From contig JAGXAJ010000009.1 in NCBI GenBank assembly GCA_018971625.1, positions 1 to 64,000 of the forward strand: a DNA stretch of 64,000 nucleotides. The letters run 5' to 3'. The first letter of the stretch is position 1; every line of letters starts with the position of its first letter. This DNA comes from Pseudomonadota bacterium (GTDB lineage: Bacteria > Pseudomonadota > Alphaproteobacteria > Rhizobiales > Xanthobacteraceae). A program made the position numbers and the translations under genes. The notes under the pieces were generated by a model. The model searched no databases and was not told where the DNA came from. It was given only the letters and a program-made list of their open reading frames with translations. Shown in pieces: positions 1 to 9,945 of this stretch.

Positions 1-129
1 ATCGCATTGCATGCGCGGACTGGCAAAGTCGACGTCGTCACGGGCGTGCGGATCGGAATCACCAAAGCAGTCGATCTGCCCTGGCGGTACGGGCTGAAGG
101 ATTCGCGATTTCTCAGCAAAAAGTTTTGA
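1..129 (+). CDS. C-terminal fragment of a CDS truncated by the window edge; product unknown
   Basis: Frame 1 is open from base 1 to TGA at 127-129: [42 protein letters not shown]. Confidence 0.45.
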   Translation: MALHARTGKVDVVTGVRIGITKAVDLPWRYGLKDSRFLSKKF

Positions 130-132
130 AGT

Positions 133-275
133 CGTCATTCCGGGATGCGCCTCTTGGCGCAGGCCCGGAATCCATAACCCATGCGGTGATCTTTGGCAGG
201 GAGTAACGGCGCCCGGCGATGAACACGATCACAGGGGATATGCCAGGCTCGCGCTTCGCGCGCCCCGGAATGACG
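133..275. repeat. REP/MITE-like intergenic element with terminal inverted repeats
   Basis: Begins CGTCATTCCGGG and ends CCCCGGAATGACG (inverted); same architecture as the element at 33612-33755. Confidence 0.6.
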
Positions 276-404
276 AAGAAGCACACACATTCTCGTTCTC
301 GCGACAGCATTTTGCCCGAGTTTTCAATTTCGTTCCGCCCTTGAAAACAGGGCGCGGGACAACCTCAAGAGAGGCGCGGGCGACCTCTAAGAGAGGCGCT
401 GGGA

Positions 405-760
405 ATGCCGGGTGTCCGATGCACCCGTGGTTGGTGCAAAAATGCACCGGGTAGTCGCCACAGGTTCACCGGGATCAAACCGGCATTCCCTGCGCGATGG
501 TTTTACGGTTTCCTTCGCGCTCTTCCCGGTGACCGGGCTTTGTTGTCACCGTCATCCCTGAGAAGCGTTCGCTTCTTAAGAACTTGACGCCAGCGTCGGG
601 GCGTCAGAACCACACGACTTCGCCGTACGCCGCAATTTGCGTGTCGTCACTCGCAACAGCCGCGTCCACCGCATCCCGTCCCAACGTTCGTGACGATGGC
701 CGACGTCCCTCTTTCCGGGACAGGACGCACCGCAAAGGCAACTGATTTGCCCAGGAAGCA
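405..760 (+). repeat. Intergenic repetitive element, copy 1 (family shared with 46400-46710, opposite orientation)
   Basis: Shared blocks such as CTTGACGCC(a/g)GC, ACGACTTCGC, GCGTCCA(c/t)CGCATCCCGTCC and CTGATTTGCCC with the reverse complement of 46400-46710; only spurious ORFs. Confidence 0.5.
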
Positions 761-946
761 AAGCGGAAAATTTTTCACTTTTTATCTGGACAGTCCAAAT
801 CATCTTGAAATCATTTCAGAAAACAGCGCCGTCCAGCAACGCATTCGGGCGCTACGTACAGTTTACGATTCACATATTGCTGCGTATCGCGCCGTTGTCG
901 CCATCCTGCGAGCGTCTTGAGATGTCCAAGGCCGGAAGCCCGCGCC

Positions 947-1630
947 TCAGCAACGGTCTTGGCAATCATCATCTCCGTTATCCCAGAGCCATCTGCCAAC
1001 AATTACGGCGATTGCCATGCCGGCCATTTGAGCCGCAATGAAAGCCACCACTCCCGAGGGAGCTATGCCGGCAAACGTGTCCGAAAGCGAGCGCGCAACG
1101 GTCACCGCCGGATTGGCGAACGATGTCGAAGCCGTGAACCAATAAGCCGACGTGATGTAGAGCCCGACCGCGTAAGGAACGGCGCGGGGTGTCTTCGCGA
1201 TGCAGCCGAAGATCGTAAGCAGCAATCCGAACGTGGCGACCGCTTCGGCTAACCACTGCCCGGCGCCCGCACGAGGCGTGATCGAGAATTGCCAAACCGG
1301 CAATTCAAACATCAGGTGGGCCGTCCAGACTCCCGCAATGGCGCCGATAATTTGCGCGACGATGTAGCAAATCGCTATCGACCAGGACAACTCTTGCCGT
1401 AATGCGAACGCGCTGCTTACGGCTGGGTTAAAATGCGCACCAGAGATCGGCCCAAAAATCAGGATAAGCACAACCAGAATCGCGCCGGTGGGTATGGCAT
1501 TGCAAAGAAGCGCCAGCGCGACGTTCCCGCCGGCGAGCTTCTGAGCCATGATGCCTGAGCCGACGACGGCCGCCAACAGGAATGCGGTGCCCAGCCATTC
1601 CGCGAAGATACGCCTTCCCAGTGACGGCAT
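947..1630 (-). CDS. aqpS: MIP/aquaporin family protein, AqpS-like, in an arsenic-resistance operon
   Basis: MPSLGRRIFAEWLGTAFLLAAVVGSGIMA...; NPAV and NPAVT motifs; ATG overlaps the arsC stop (ATGA). Confidence 0.8.
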   Translation of the reverse strand: MPSLGRRIFAEWLGTAFLLAAVVGSGIMAQKLAGGNVALALLCNAIPTGAILVVLILIFGPISGAHFNPAVSSAFALRQELSWSIAICYIVAQIIGAIAGVWTAHLMFELPVWQFSITPRAGAGQWLAEAVATFGLLLTIFGCIAKTPRAVPYAVGLYITSAYWFTASTSFANPAVTVARSLSDTFAGIAPSGVVAFIAAQMAGMAIAVIVGRWLWDNGDDDCQDRC

Positions 1631-2157
1631 CAGCTCGCTTCCGTCACCGTCGCTGTCGAACCTTCGATGTCTCCGATGTCGCGGAGCTTGCGTTGCAGGC
1701 TCAGCCTGTCGAGCGAGCGCAGCGGCAATGCAGTGAAGATGCCAATGCGCTGGTTCAGGAGCCGATATGCTTCTCTGAAAGCAAGTGCAATTTCGGCAGG
1801 CGTACCCGTTGCCTCTGCCGGATCGGCAATGCCCCAATGGGCTGTCATCGGTTGACCAGGCCAAATCGGACAAGCCTCCGCGGCAGCATTGTCGCAGACG
1901 GTGAACACGAAATCGAATTTCGGCTCGCCGGCCCCCGCAAACTCATCCCATGATTTGGAGCGATAGCCCGACGTGTCGTAGCCGAGGCTCTGTAAAAGCC
2001 GGATCGCGTCGGGGTTGACCTGGCCCTTCGGCTGGCTGCCGGCGCTGTAGGCGCGGAAATGTCCCGCGCCCACCCTGTTCAAGATCGCTTCGCCGATGAT
2101 CGAGCGGGCGGAATTGCCAGTGCACAGGAACAGCACATTATAAGGACGTTCAGTCAC
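1630..2157 (-). CDS. arsC: Arsenate reductase, low-molecular-weight phosphatase-like
   Basis: NVLFLCTGNSARSIIGEAILN P-loop; FDFVFTVCDNAAAEACPIWPG; ars operon context. Confidence 0.9.
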   Translation of the reverse strand: MTERPYNVLFLCTGNSARSIIGEAILNRVGAGHFRAYSAGSQPKGQVNPDAIRLLQSLGYDTSGYRSKSWDEFAGAGEPKFDFVFTVCDNAAAEACPIWPGQPMTAHWGIADPAEATGTPAEIALAFREAYRLLNQRIGIFTALPLRSLDRLSLQRKLRDIGDIEGSTATVTEAS

Positions 2158-2166
2158 GACGCACCT

Positions 2167-2652
2167 TTACGGCGTGCAGCAGGCAGAGGCGGCAGCGGCC
2201 GGCGCGACTGAGCCTTCCGGCACGCAACAAGCGTCTTGCTTCTCGTGCGCGACCCGTGCGGTGTTCTCGCCCGTGCCATCGCCGTAAGTGATGTTCTCGC
2301 CGGTCGTGAGGAAGGTTTCCCACGCGATGCCCGCGGGATCACCGATCCATGATTTCTCGGACTTTGCATAACAGCAGGTCGTCTCGCCCTGTTCGATGAT
2401 ATTGCCGCCAGCTTGCCGCAAGCGCGCATAGACCTCTTGCAGTTCGCCCGCATCCTCGACCTGAATGCCGAGATGGTCGAGACCGGGTTCCCGGCCCCGG
2501 GTCGAGATTGCGAAATTCACGCGCGGATCGTCGAGCATCCATTTCGCGTAGTCCGTCTTGACCACGGCGGGCTGAGCAGCGAACAAGGCTGAGTAAAAGC
2601 CGATGGATTGCGAAATATCGTTGACAGCGACATGAACATGCAGACGTTTCAT
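2167..2652 (-). CDS. arsI: ArsI/CadI-type VOC (glyoxalase-fold) protein, putative C-As lyase
   Basis: MKRLHVHVAVNDISQSIGFYSALF...; adjacent Cys pair in GETTCCYAKSEKSWIGDPAG; ars operon context. Confidence 0.75.
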   Translation of the reverse strand: MKRLHVHVAVNDISQSIGFYSALFAAQPAVVKTDYAKWMLDDPRVNFAISTRGREPGLDHLGIQVEDAGELQEVYARLRQAGGNIIEQGETTCCYAKSEKSWIGDPAGIAWETFLTTGENITYGDGTGENTARVAHEKQDACCVPEGSVAPAAAASACCTP

Positions 2653-2663
2653 GGTCTTTCCTT

Positions 2664-3008
2664 TCAGGTCGAGATTTTATCGCGCTTGCGGGCGGGTTTG
2701 CAGGCGACGGTGGGTGCGCAGGGCGCACCGGCGCAGCAATTTTCGGTGAGATAGCCGAGCAGCGAATTCATCGTCTCAAACCGCGCCGCGTAGATCATCG
2801 AGCGTCCATCCCGACGCACGGTGACGAGACCCGCCGTACGCAACCGATCAAAATGAAAGGTCAGTGTGTTCGGCGCGAGGTCGAGCGCGGCTGCGACCGC
2901 ACCGGCTGGCATTCCCTCGGGTCCTGCTTCGACAAGCAGCCGGAACACATCAAGGCGGTTATCCTGAGCGAGCGCGGCCAAGGCCGTGATGGCATCTGTC
3001 TTTTCCAT
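2664..3008 (-). CDS. arsR: ArsR/SmtB family transcriptional regulator
   Basis: Winged-helix segment DLAPNTLTFHFDRLRTAGLVTVRRDGRSMIYAA; C-terminal Cys cluster ENCCAGAPCAPTVAC. Confidence 0.88.
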   Translation of the reverse strand: MEKTDAITALAALAQDNRLDVFRLLVEAGPEGMPAGAVAAALDLAPNTLTFHFDRLRTAGLVTVRRDGRSMIYAARFETMNSLLGYLTENCCAGAPCAPTVACKPARKRDKIST

Positions 3009-3212
3009 GATTCAACGACTATTGAATTAATGGACAGATGTCAAGCTATATTTCAGCGCCTATTGAACTAAGGCGTGCCGGCCATTTTCAATGGGCTTGA
3101 AAGCGACGTGCGCCGCTGCGTTGACCAACCGTTGCGGTCTGAATTCGGCTCAGGCCGGATGATGACGGCCTCGATCCGGTTGCCGTCGGAACCCACTCGT
3201 CGGTTGCCGTTT

Positions 3213-6074
3213 TCAACCGGCTTTCTTCAGCCGCTCCAGCGCCTCAAGTATCCTTGCCTTGCGCTCCATCGCGGCTTCGCGCTTTTCCTTTTCTTCCTCG
3301 ACGATTTCTTCCGGCGCGTTGGCGACGAATTTCTCGTTCGAAAGCTTGGCATCGACGCGCTTGATATCGGCGTCAGCCTTGGCGATTTCCTTGTCGAGCC
3401 GGAGCTTTTCGGCCGACAGGTCGATCACGCCCTTCAGCGGCAAGGACGCAATCTCGCCGCGCACCAATAGCTGCACCGCCCCCTGCGGGGCGTCGGGCGC
3501 GAAGGAGATCTCCGACAGGCGTGCCAAACGCTTGACCACGTCATTCCAGCGCTGCGCGCGATCCTTTGTCCCGGCGGAGACACCCGACAGCACCAGCGGC
3601 GTCAAGGTCGCCGGAGGGATGTTCATTTCCGCGCGCACCGAACGGACCGCGGTGACGAGATCGACCACCCAGCCGATCTCGGCCTCCGCGGCCGGATCGC
3701 TGAAATCGTCGGCATCGAGCGCAACGATGACAGGCGGAATAATCGGATCGTTCGGACTCGACATCAGCGCCAATTGCTCGGCCCGAAGCTGAATCGGCAT
3801 TCGCGACCATGCCGCCAGCGCCAGCAGCCCCGCACGCTTGGCCGTCACCGCCCAGAGTTCTTCGGTGATGAAGGGCATGAACGGATGCAGGAGTTTCAGG
3901 ATTTCGTCACGCGCCCATGCCACCATCGCCCGCGTTTCGGACTTCGCCGGTCCGTCGGCGCCGAGCAGCACCGGCTTGGCGAGTTCGAGATACCAATCGC
4001 AATAAACGTTCCAGACGAAACGGTAGATCGCGTTGGCTGCGTCGTTGAAACGATAGGATTCGATCGCCTCCGTCACCTCGCGCGTCGCGCGCGAGGTTTC
4101 ATGCGCGATCCAGCGATTCAAGGTCTCCCTTGCCTTGGCCGGATCGAATCCATCGGGCCTGGCGCACTCGTTCATCTCGGCAAAGCGGCAGGCGTTCCAC
4201 AGCTTTGTCGCGAAATTCCGGTTGGTCTCGACCAGTTGCGACGACAACTTGATGTCGTGGCTGTGCGCGGCGCCGCGCGCCAGCGCAAAGCGAAGGGCGT
4301 CCGCGCCGTAGTCGTCGATGACGCCGAGCGGATCGATGACGTTGCCTTTCGACTTCGACATCTTCGCGCCCTTTTCGTCGCGAACCAGGCGGTGGATGTA
4401 GACGGTCGAAAATGGCACCCGCTTCCTGAAATGCAGACCCATCATCATCATCCGCGCTACCCAGAAGAAGATGATGTCCCAGCCGGTGACCAACACGTCG
4501 GTCGGATAGTAGCGATCGACGTCGGTCTCGTCGTCGGGCCAGCCGAGCGTCGAGAAGGGCCACAGCGCCGACGAGAACCAGGTATCGAGCACATCTTCGT
4601 CGCGCGTGATAAAGCCTTCCCGCTTGGCGGGATCGAGCGCCATCTCCCGCCCCTGCTCCAGCGTGATGACCTCCTGCTCGACGTAATAGCCGAGCGCATG
4701 GCCGACCGCCTCCTCCTCGGTTTCGGCGACGAATGCCTTGCCGTCCGGGCCGTACCAGGCGGGAATCTGATGGCCCCACCACAACTGACGCGAGATGCAC
4801 CAGGGCTGGATGTTCTCCATCCACTCGAAATAGGTCTTTTCCCAGTTCTTCGGCACGAAGGTCGTCGCGCCCCGGCGCACCGCCGCGATCGCAGGCTGCG
4901 CCATGGTCTTGGCGTCGACATACCATTGGTCGGTCAGATAGGGTTCGATCACCACGCCGGAACGATCGCCGTGCGGCACCATGTGGGTGTTGGGCTCGAT
5001 CCGCTCGAGGAACCCGAAATTCTCCAGCCGCGTCACGATCTGCTTGCGCGCAGCGAACCGGTCGACATGGTTCAGTTCGGCAGCAAAGTTCTCCGAGCCT
5101 TCGGGCAAGCCGCGCAAATAATCCTCGTTGTCGACCAGGGCGAGACGGCCCTCCTTGTCGAACACGTTGATCTGCGGCAGGCCATGGCGTTTGCCGACCT
5201 CGAAGTCGTTGAAATCGTGTGCCGGCGTGATCTTGACCGCGCCGGAGCCCTTTTCCGGATCGGCGTAGTCATCGCCGACGATCGGGATGCGGCGGCCGAC
5301 CAGTGGCAGGATGACATGCTGGCCGATCAGGTGGCCAAGATTGTCGTTGTCCGGGTGTACCGCGACCGCAGTATCCCCGAGCATGGTTTCGGGCCGGGTG
5401 GTGGCGACCACAATGAAGGTTTTCGGATCGTCCGGGTTGAAGGTCTTGCCCTCGATCGGATAGCGCAAATACCACAGGCTGCCCTTGACCTCGATCTGCT
5501 GCACTTCGAGATCGGATATCGCGGTCAGCAGCTTGGGGTCCCAGTTCACCAGCCGCTTGTCTTTGTAGATCAGCCCTTCGCGGTGCAGTTCGACGAACAC
5601 TTTAACAACGGCGCGCGACAGCCCCTCGTCCATGGTAAAGCGCTCGCGTGACCAGTCGCAGGACGCGCCAAGGCGCTTGAGCTGGTTGACAATGACGCCG
5701 CCGCTCTCGGCCTTCCACTGCCACACACGTTCGAGGAACCTGGCACGGCCCATTTCGCGGCGGCCCGGCTCCTTCCGTTCCATCAACTGCCGCTCAACCA
5801 CCATCTGCGTCGCGATGCCTGCGTGATCGGTGCCCGGCTGCCACAGCACGTCGCGGCCGCGCATGCGCTGGAAACGGCACAGGATGTCCTGCAGCGTGTT
5901 GTTGAGCGCATGCCCCATGTGCAGCGAGCCCGTCACGTTGGGCGGCGGAATCACGATGGTGAACGGCTCCGCATCACGGCGCTCGGGGCGGCCGGCCTTG
6001 AACGCGCCGGCTTCCTCCCAGAGGCGGGACATGCGGCTTTCGATATCGGCGGGCTGGTAATTCTTTTCGATCAT
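3213..6074 (-). CDS. valS: Valine--tRNA ligase
   Basis: 953 aa; HIGH-type PPPNVTGSLHMGHAL and KMSKSKGNVIDP signatures. Confidence 0.97.
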   Translation of the reverse strand: MIEKNYQPADIESRMSRLWEEAGAFKAGRPERRDAEPFTIVIPPPNVTGSLHMGHALNNTLQDILCRFQRMRGRDVLWQPGTDHAGIATQMVVERQLMERKEPGRREMGRARFLERVWQWKAESGGVIVNQLKRLGASCDWSRERFTMDEGLSRAVVKVFVELHREGLIYKDKRLVNWDPKLLTAISDLEVQQIEVKGSLWYLRYPIEGKTFNPDDPKTFIVVATTRPETMLGDTAVAVHPDNDNLGHLIGQHVILPLVGRRIPIVGDDYADPEKGSGAVKITPAHDFNDFEVGKRHGLPQINVFDKEGRLALVDNEDYLRGLPEGSENFAAELNHVDRFAARKQIVTRLENFGFLERIEPNTHMVPHGDRSGVVIEPYLTDQWYVDAKTMAQPAIAAVRRGATTFVPKNWEKTYFEWMENIQPWCISRQLWWGHQIPAWYGPDGKAFVAETEEEAVGHALGYYVEQEVITLEQGREMALDPAKREGFITRDEDVLDTWFSSALWPFSTLGWPDDETDVDRYYPTDVLVTGWDIIFFWVARMMMMGLHFRKRVPFSTVYIHRLVRDEKGAKMSKSKGNVIDPLGVIDDYGADALRFALARGAAHSHDIKLSSQLVETNRNFATKLWNACRFAEMNECARPDGFDPAKARETLNRWIAHETSRATREVTEAIESYRFNDAANAIYRFVWNVYCDWYLELAKPVLLGADGPAKSETRAMVAWARDEILKLLHPFMPFITEELWAVTAKRAGLLALAAWSRMPIQLRAEQLALMSSPNDPIIPPVIVALDADDFSDPAAEAEIGWVVDLVTAVRSVRAEMNIPPATLTPLVLSGVSAGTKDRAQRWNDVVKRLARLSEISFAPDAPQGAVQLLVRGEIASLPLKGVIDLSAEKLRLDKEIAKADADIKRVDAKLSNEKFVANAPEEIVEEEKEKREAAMERKARILEALERLKKAG

Positions 6075-6265
6075 GGCCAGGCAATCATGGACAGGAACCG
6101 GCTAAAAAGCCGGCGCAGCGCGCCAAGTCAACCTGACAGTCGGCCTGACGGCCCGATCACGCGCCGTGCGCTGGAAAAATGAAGACTGGAACCCGCCAGG
6201 GGGCGGATCAAGGCAAGGCACAGGCCGGTTGGCCGATTCCAACGTCCGGTCCAAGCAAGACCAAG

Positions 6266-7039
6266 CTAGCGTCCGCGCGAAACCCGCTCGATTTCCGCCT
6301 TGACGATGCGCTCCACCAACCCCGGCAGATTGTCATCCAGCCAGGATTTCAGCATTGGCCGCAGCATTTCCTTGACCAGATCCTCGAGCGTTCGTGCGTT
6401 GTTGCTCAGCACGGTATTGGCGAGGCTGTTGAAGGCGGATTCGACCGCCGACACGGTCGAGCGCGACAGGATTTGCTGTTGCAGAACCGGCTGGCTCTCA
6501 AACGGCGACGACTCGAAGGACGGCTGCCGACGCGCCGCCCGGGAACCACTCTCGCTAAATTCCCGATCGAAGTCCGATTCGACCTTCTGAAACGCCGGCG
6601 GCGGAGCTGAAGCCGCCGCCGGTTTCGGCAGCGCCATGTCATCGGTTAGTTCGAACACGTCCGCGGGCGCCGGAGCCGGAGGGGCTTCCGCCCCGGAAGC
6701 CACTTCGTCGAAACCCGCCAGCATCGCGTCGATGTCGTCCTGGCTGTTGCTCGCGGCCGGCGCGGGCTTGGGTGGTGGCGTCGGTGCAGGCGCTGGCTTC
6801 GCGGCGGCAGGCTTTGCCGGTGCGGTGGTCGGCGGCGGAACGTTATTCATTACGGGCGCCCTCTGTGCCGGTGCCGTTGCGGCAGGCTTTTCAGGCCTCG
6901 CCGAAGCTGCCGGGGCGGCGGGTTTCTCGGCAACCGCCGATTTTGCCTCATCGTCGGCGATGATGCGCCGGATCGACGCCAAAATCTCCTCCATGGAGGG
7001 TTCTTGGACCTTTGCAGGCTGCGTCATCTCCGACTCCAC
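6266..7039 (-). CDS. popZ: PopZ-like (DUF2497) polar organizing protein
   Basis: N-terminal PSMEEILASIRRIIADDE, Pro/Ala-rich middle, C-terminal LVKEMLRPMLKSWLDDNLPGLVERIVKAEIERVSRG. Confidence 0.85.
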   Translation of the reverse strand: MESEMTQPAKVQEPSMEEILASIRRIIADDEAKSAVAEKPAAPAASARPEKPAATAPAQRAPVMNNVPPPTTAPAKPAAAKPAPAPTPPPKPAPAASNSQDDIDAMLAGFDEVASGAEAPPAPAPADVFELTDDMALPKPAAASAPPPAFQKVESDFDREFSESGSRAARRQPSFESSPFESQPVLQQQILSRSTVSAVESAFNSLANTVLSNNARTLEDLVKEMLRPMLKSWLDDNLPGLVERIVKAEIERVSRGR

Positions 7040-7358
7040 CTCATCAACGCCTTCGCATCGGTTCTACACCAAGCAGCGACCGCATTTGCCCGTTCCGGAC
7101 AGGAGGTCGGGATTTTCATCGCACAAGCCTGACTTGTCCCCAGATCAAGCGCCACGCGGCTCGCGCGCAGGCTTTGAGCCCCTGCTCAGGACATCGAAGC
7201 GTCGCGCGACGGTGGACCCAGGAAAGCGGCAACACTACCTGATGCGCGCGAATCGCTCTGCTGCCTCGGGAAACGGTACGTCATGGCTGCAAATGATTGC
7301 AAGAACGGGAGCTGCGCGTGATTCTCAGGCGTTGTCGCCTTGCGACAACGTCACGCAA

Positions 7359-8801
7359 TCATTTGCCGTCAGGCGTGCGAACGCCGATCCAGCTGTCACG
7401 CACCTGCTGGTAATGCACGCTCGGGTCATAAGTCGTGGTCGGCAGTTGGAGCACTTGCGGCGACAACCGTCCGACCGCGCTCAATACCGAATAGGACGCG
7501 ACGACGCGATCGTGCTGCGCGGTCACCAAAGCGACGCGGGCGTTGACCAGCGCCTGCTGGGCGTTGAGCACGTCGAGCGTGGTACGCTGGCCGGCCTTGG
7601 CTTCCTCACGGACGCCGTTGAGGGCGATTTCGGACGCGGTCACTTGCGCCTGCGCGGAAGCAACCTGCGCCTTGCCGGCGACCAACTGCCCCCACGCCGT
7701 CACTGTGTTGGCACGGGTCTGGTCGCGAGTCAGTTCCAAGGTGAGACGCTGCTGCGACAGGCTTTCCTTGGACTGGCGGATCAGCGAATATTCGGCGCCA
7801 CCCTGATAGACCGGAATCGAAATACTCCCGACCGCCGAAGCGCCGAAAGACCGAAAGGTCGTCATGGACGGTTCATAGGATTGCTGCGCGGCGGCGGTGA
7901 ATGTGACCGTTGGCAGCAACGCGCCTTCGTTGACCTTGACCTGGAGATAGTTGACGTCGACGCCGAACATCGCCGCCGTGACATTCGGATTTTCGATCAG
8001 GCTGAGTTCGACCGCCTTTGGCAGCGTAGGCGGCAAAAAGCGATCGACAGGCGAACCCGGCGCGAGTGCGTGCGGCTCGTTGCCGATGATACGCCGAAAA
8101 TTGGCCTCGGTGGTTGTCAGGGTTGCTTGAGCCGCCAATAGCTGGGTCTTGCCGGCGGCGAGTTGAGCTTCCGACTGCGCAACGTCGGTGCGGGTTACCT
8201 CGCCGACATTGAATCGGTCCTGGGTCTGCTTCAGGGTCTGCTCGAGCACGCGGACGTTGCTCTTGTCCACCTCGACAATGGCGGAATCGCGCAGATAGTC
8301 CATGTAGGCCGTGGCCGCCGACAGCAGCACCGACTCCTCAAGGACGCGCAACGCCTCGCGCGCGCCCGAAACCTGGCTCTCCGCCGCGCGAGTCTTGTTG
8401 GCGGTCTGGTTGCCGTTGTACAGCGTCTGCGTCACCGTGAGGCCGGCGCTGCGCGGTGGATTCGCACCGTGAATTTCGGTTCGCACAATCTCGGTCGGCG
8501 AGCCGCCCAAGGTAGTGTTGGTATCTGTATATTGATAACCGAGGCTGGCGGTGATGCCGACCTTCGGACGATAGCCCGACAACGCCTGCGGCACGTTCTC
8601 GTCGGTCACGCGCACCTGGGCCCGCTGCGCGTTGAGCTGCGGATTATTCTGATAGGCGCGCACCAGCGCAGCCTCGATCGTATCGGCCAGAGCGGGGACC
8701 GGACCCATATAAGTCATCAGAAGGACCGCAGCCGCGGCTCCGGAAAGGGCCTTCACGCCAGCCATTCTTGAAAACCCGTTCACTTTCCCCGGCCGACCCA
8801 A
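7359..8801 (-). CDS. tolC: TolC family outer membrane efflux protein
   Basis: Signal-like N-terminus then DTIEAALVRAYQNNPQLNAQRAQVR; two OEP repeats; start may be internal (8765). Confidence 0.9.
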   Translation of the reverse strand: MGRPGKVNGFSRMAGVKALSGAAAAVLLMTYMGPVPALADTIEAALVRAYQNNPQLNAQRAQVRVTDENVPQALSGYRPKVGITASLGYQYTDTNTTLGGSPTEIVRTEIHGANPPRSAGLTVTQTLYNGNQTANKTRAAESQVSGAREALRVLEESVLLSAATAYMDYLRDSAIVEVDKSNVRVLEQTLKQTQDRFNVGEVTRTDVAQSEAQLAAGKTQLLAAQATLTTTEANFRRIIGNEPHALAPGSPVDRFLPPTLPKAVELSLIENPNVTAAMFGVDVNYLQVKVNEGALLPTVTFTAAAQQSYEPSMTTFRSFGASAVGSISIPVYQGGAEYSLIRQSKESLSQQRLTLELTRDQTRANTVTAWGQLVAGKAQVASAQAQVTASEIALNGVREEAKAGQRTTLDVLNAQQALVNARVALVTAQHDRVVASYSVLSAVGRLSPQVLQLPTTTYDPSVHYQQVRDSWIGVRTPDGK

Positions 8802-9001
8802 GCGCTTGAGCCGGCGTCACCTTCACCCTGAGTCACTACCATAGGACGGACCCGAGCCGGACGGAACCACCCCGCGCCCCAAGCCGTCAGAAAACTCTTC
8901 ATATGGGGCAATCCGGCCACACTTCTGATTCAGAACGGGATTTTTAACAGTCTTCCGGTGGCCAAGAGCCGAAGGCATGGGCCGAAGGTGCCCAGAGTAA
9001 C

Positions 9002-9667
9002 TCAGAAAACGAAAACAGGGCGCCGGTCGAGGCCCGGCAGGACCGGGGCGGCGGCGTCAAACAGCTGCCGGCTGCCGAAATCCTCATGGGAGTGCGTCAC
9101 GATCGTCGCCCTCGGCGGCCGGGTGGTGGCAAATATCCCGACCAGCCGGCCTCCCTCCCGGAGCTGCTGGTAGAGAATCTCAGGAACAATCTCGGTGGCG
9201 CCGTTGAGGACGATCACGTCATAGGGCGCATGCGCCGGGTCCCCGTCGGCCGCAGCGGCCACCTGGACGGCGATCTTTCCCATCCCGAGTTCAGCCAGCG
9301 CAACCCTCGCCTTCGCGGCCAGCGTCGATTCGCTTTCGGTTGCAGTGACTTCGCTTGCAAATTGGCCGACCACCGCCGCGATGTATCCGGTGGCACAGCC
9401 GACCACCAGCACCTTGTCGGTCTCCTGGATGGCAGCGGCCTGCAACATCCGCGCGGTGACCGCAGGCTTGATCAGGCAGCGTCGGGTGGACTCCGCATCG
9501 CTGACGTCGAGATCGAGGTCCAGATAGGCGAGCGCGCGTCGATCCAATGGAACGAAGAGCTCGCGCGGCACTTTGAGCATCGCCTCGATAATCCTGCTGT
9601 CCGTGACGTCGCTGGGACGCACCTGACAATCGACCATATTCTGGCGTGCGGTCGAGAAACCGGACAT
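9002..9667 (-). CDS. Protein-L-isoaspartate O-methyltransferase family protein
   Basis: MSGFSTARQNMVDCQVRPSDVTDSRIIEAM...VLVVGCATGYIAAVVGQFA; the longer listed ORF start runs antisense through tRNA-Asn and is not used. Confidence 0.85.
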   Translation of the reverse strand: MSGFSTARQNMVDCQVRPSDVTDSRIIEAMLKVPRELFVPLDRRALAYLDLDLDVSDAESTRRCLIKPAVTARMLQAAAIQETDKVLVVGCATGYIAAVVGQFASEVTATESESTLAAKARVALAELGMGKIAVQVAAAADGDPAHAPYDVIVLNGATEIVPEILYQQLREGGRLVGIFATTRPPRATIVTHSHEDFGSRQLFDAAAPVLPGLDRRPVFVF

Positions 9668-9870
9668 TGACGGACCCCAGCAAGGAGTGGATGCGGCCGC
9701 GGAAAGCCCGCAGGACGAAGCGATTTCAGGTCCTCTTTGGAACAAGGCTCGCGAAAACGCAACATCGGTCGCCGGCAACTGCGGCATTTGGCCGGCGGCC
9801 ATTTGGTCCTTTGCAAGCCCGGGAGGCTTTGTTATACGCTGCCCGCTCGCGAACGATTGTTTCGCCTTGT

Positions 9871-9945
9871 TCCTCGGTAGCTCAGCGGTAGAGCATTCGA
9901 CTGTTAATCGAATGGTCGCTGGTTCGAATCCAGCCCGGGGAGCCA
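9871..9945 (+). tRNA. tRNA-Asn (GTT)
   Basis: TCCTCGGTAGCTCAGCGGTAGAGCATTCGACTGTTAATCGAATGGTCGCTGGTTCGAATCCAGCCCGGGGAGCCA; acceptor stem pairs, anticodon GTT. Confidence 0.95.

Noticed and set aside
405-587. 60-aa ORF MPGVRCTRGWCKNAPGS...
   Set aside because: Lies in the intergenic repeat; this type of ORF is a recurrent spurious annotation of the repeat.
3774-5651. 625-aa plus-strand ORF
   Set aside because: Antisense to valS; an artefact of high-GC codon bias with no recognisable domain.
6636-8141. 501-aa plus-strand ORF
   Set aside because: Runs antisense through popZ, an intergenic gap and tolC; low-complexity Gly/Ala then Arg-rich.
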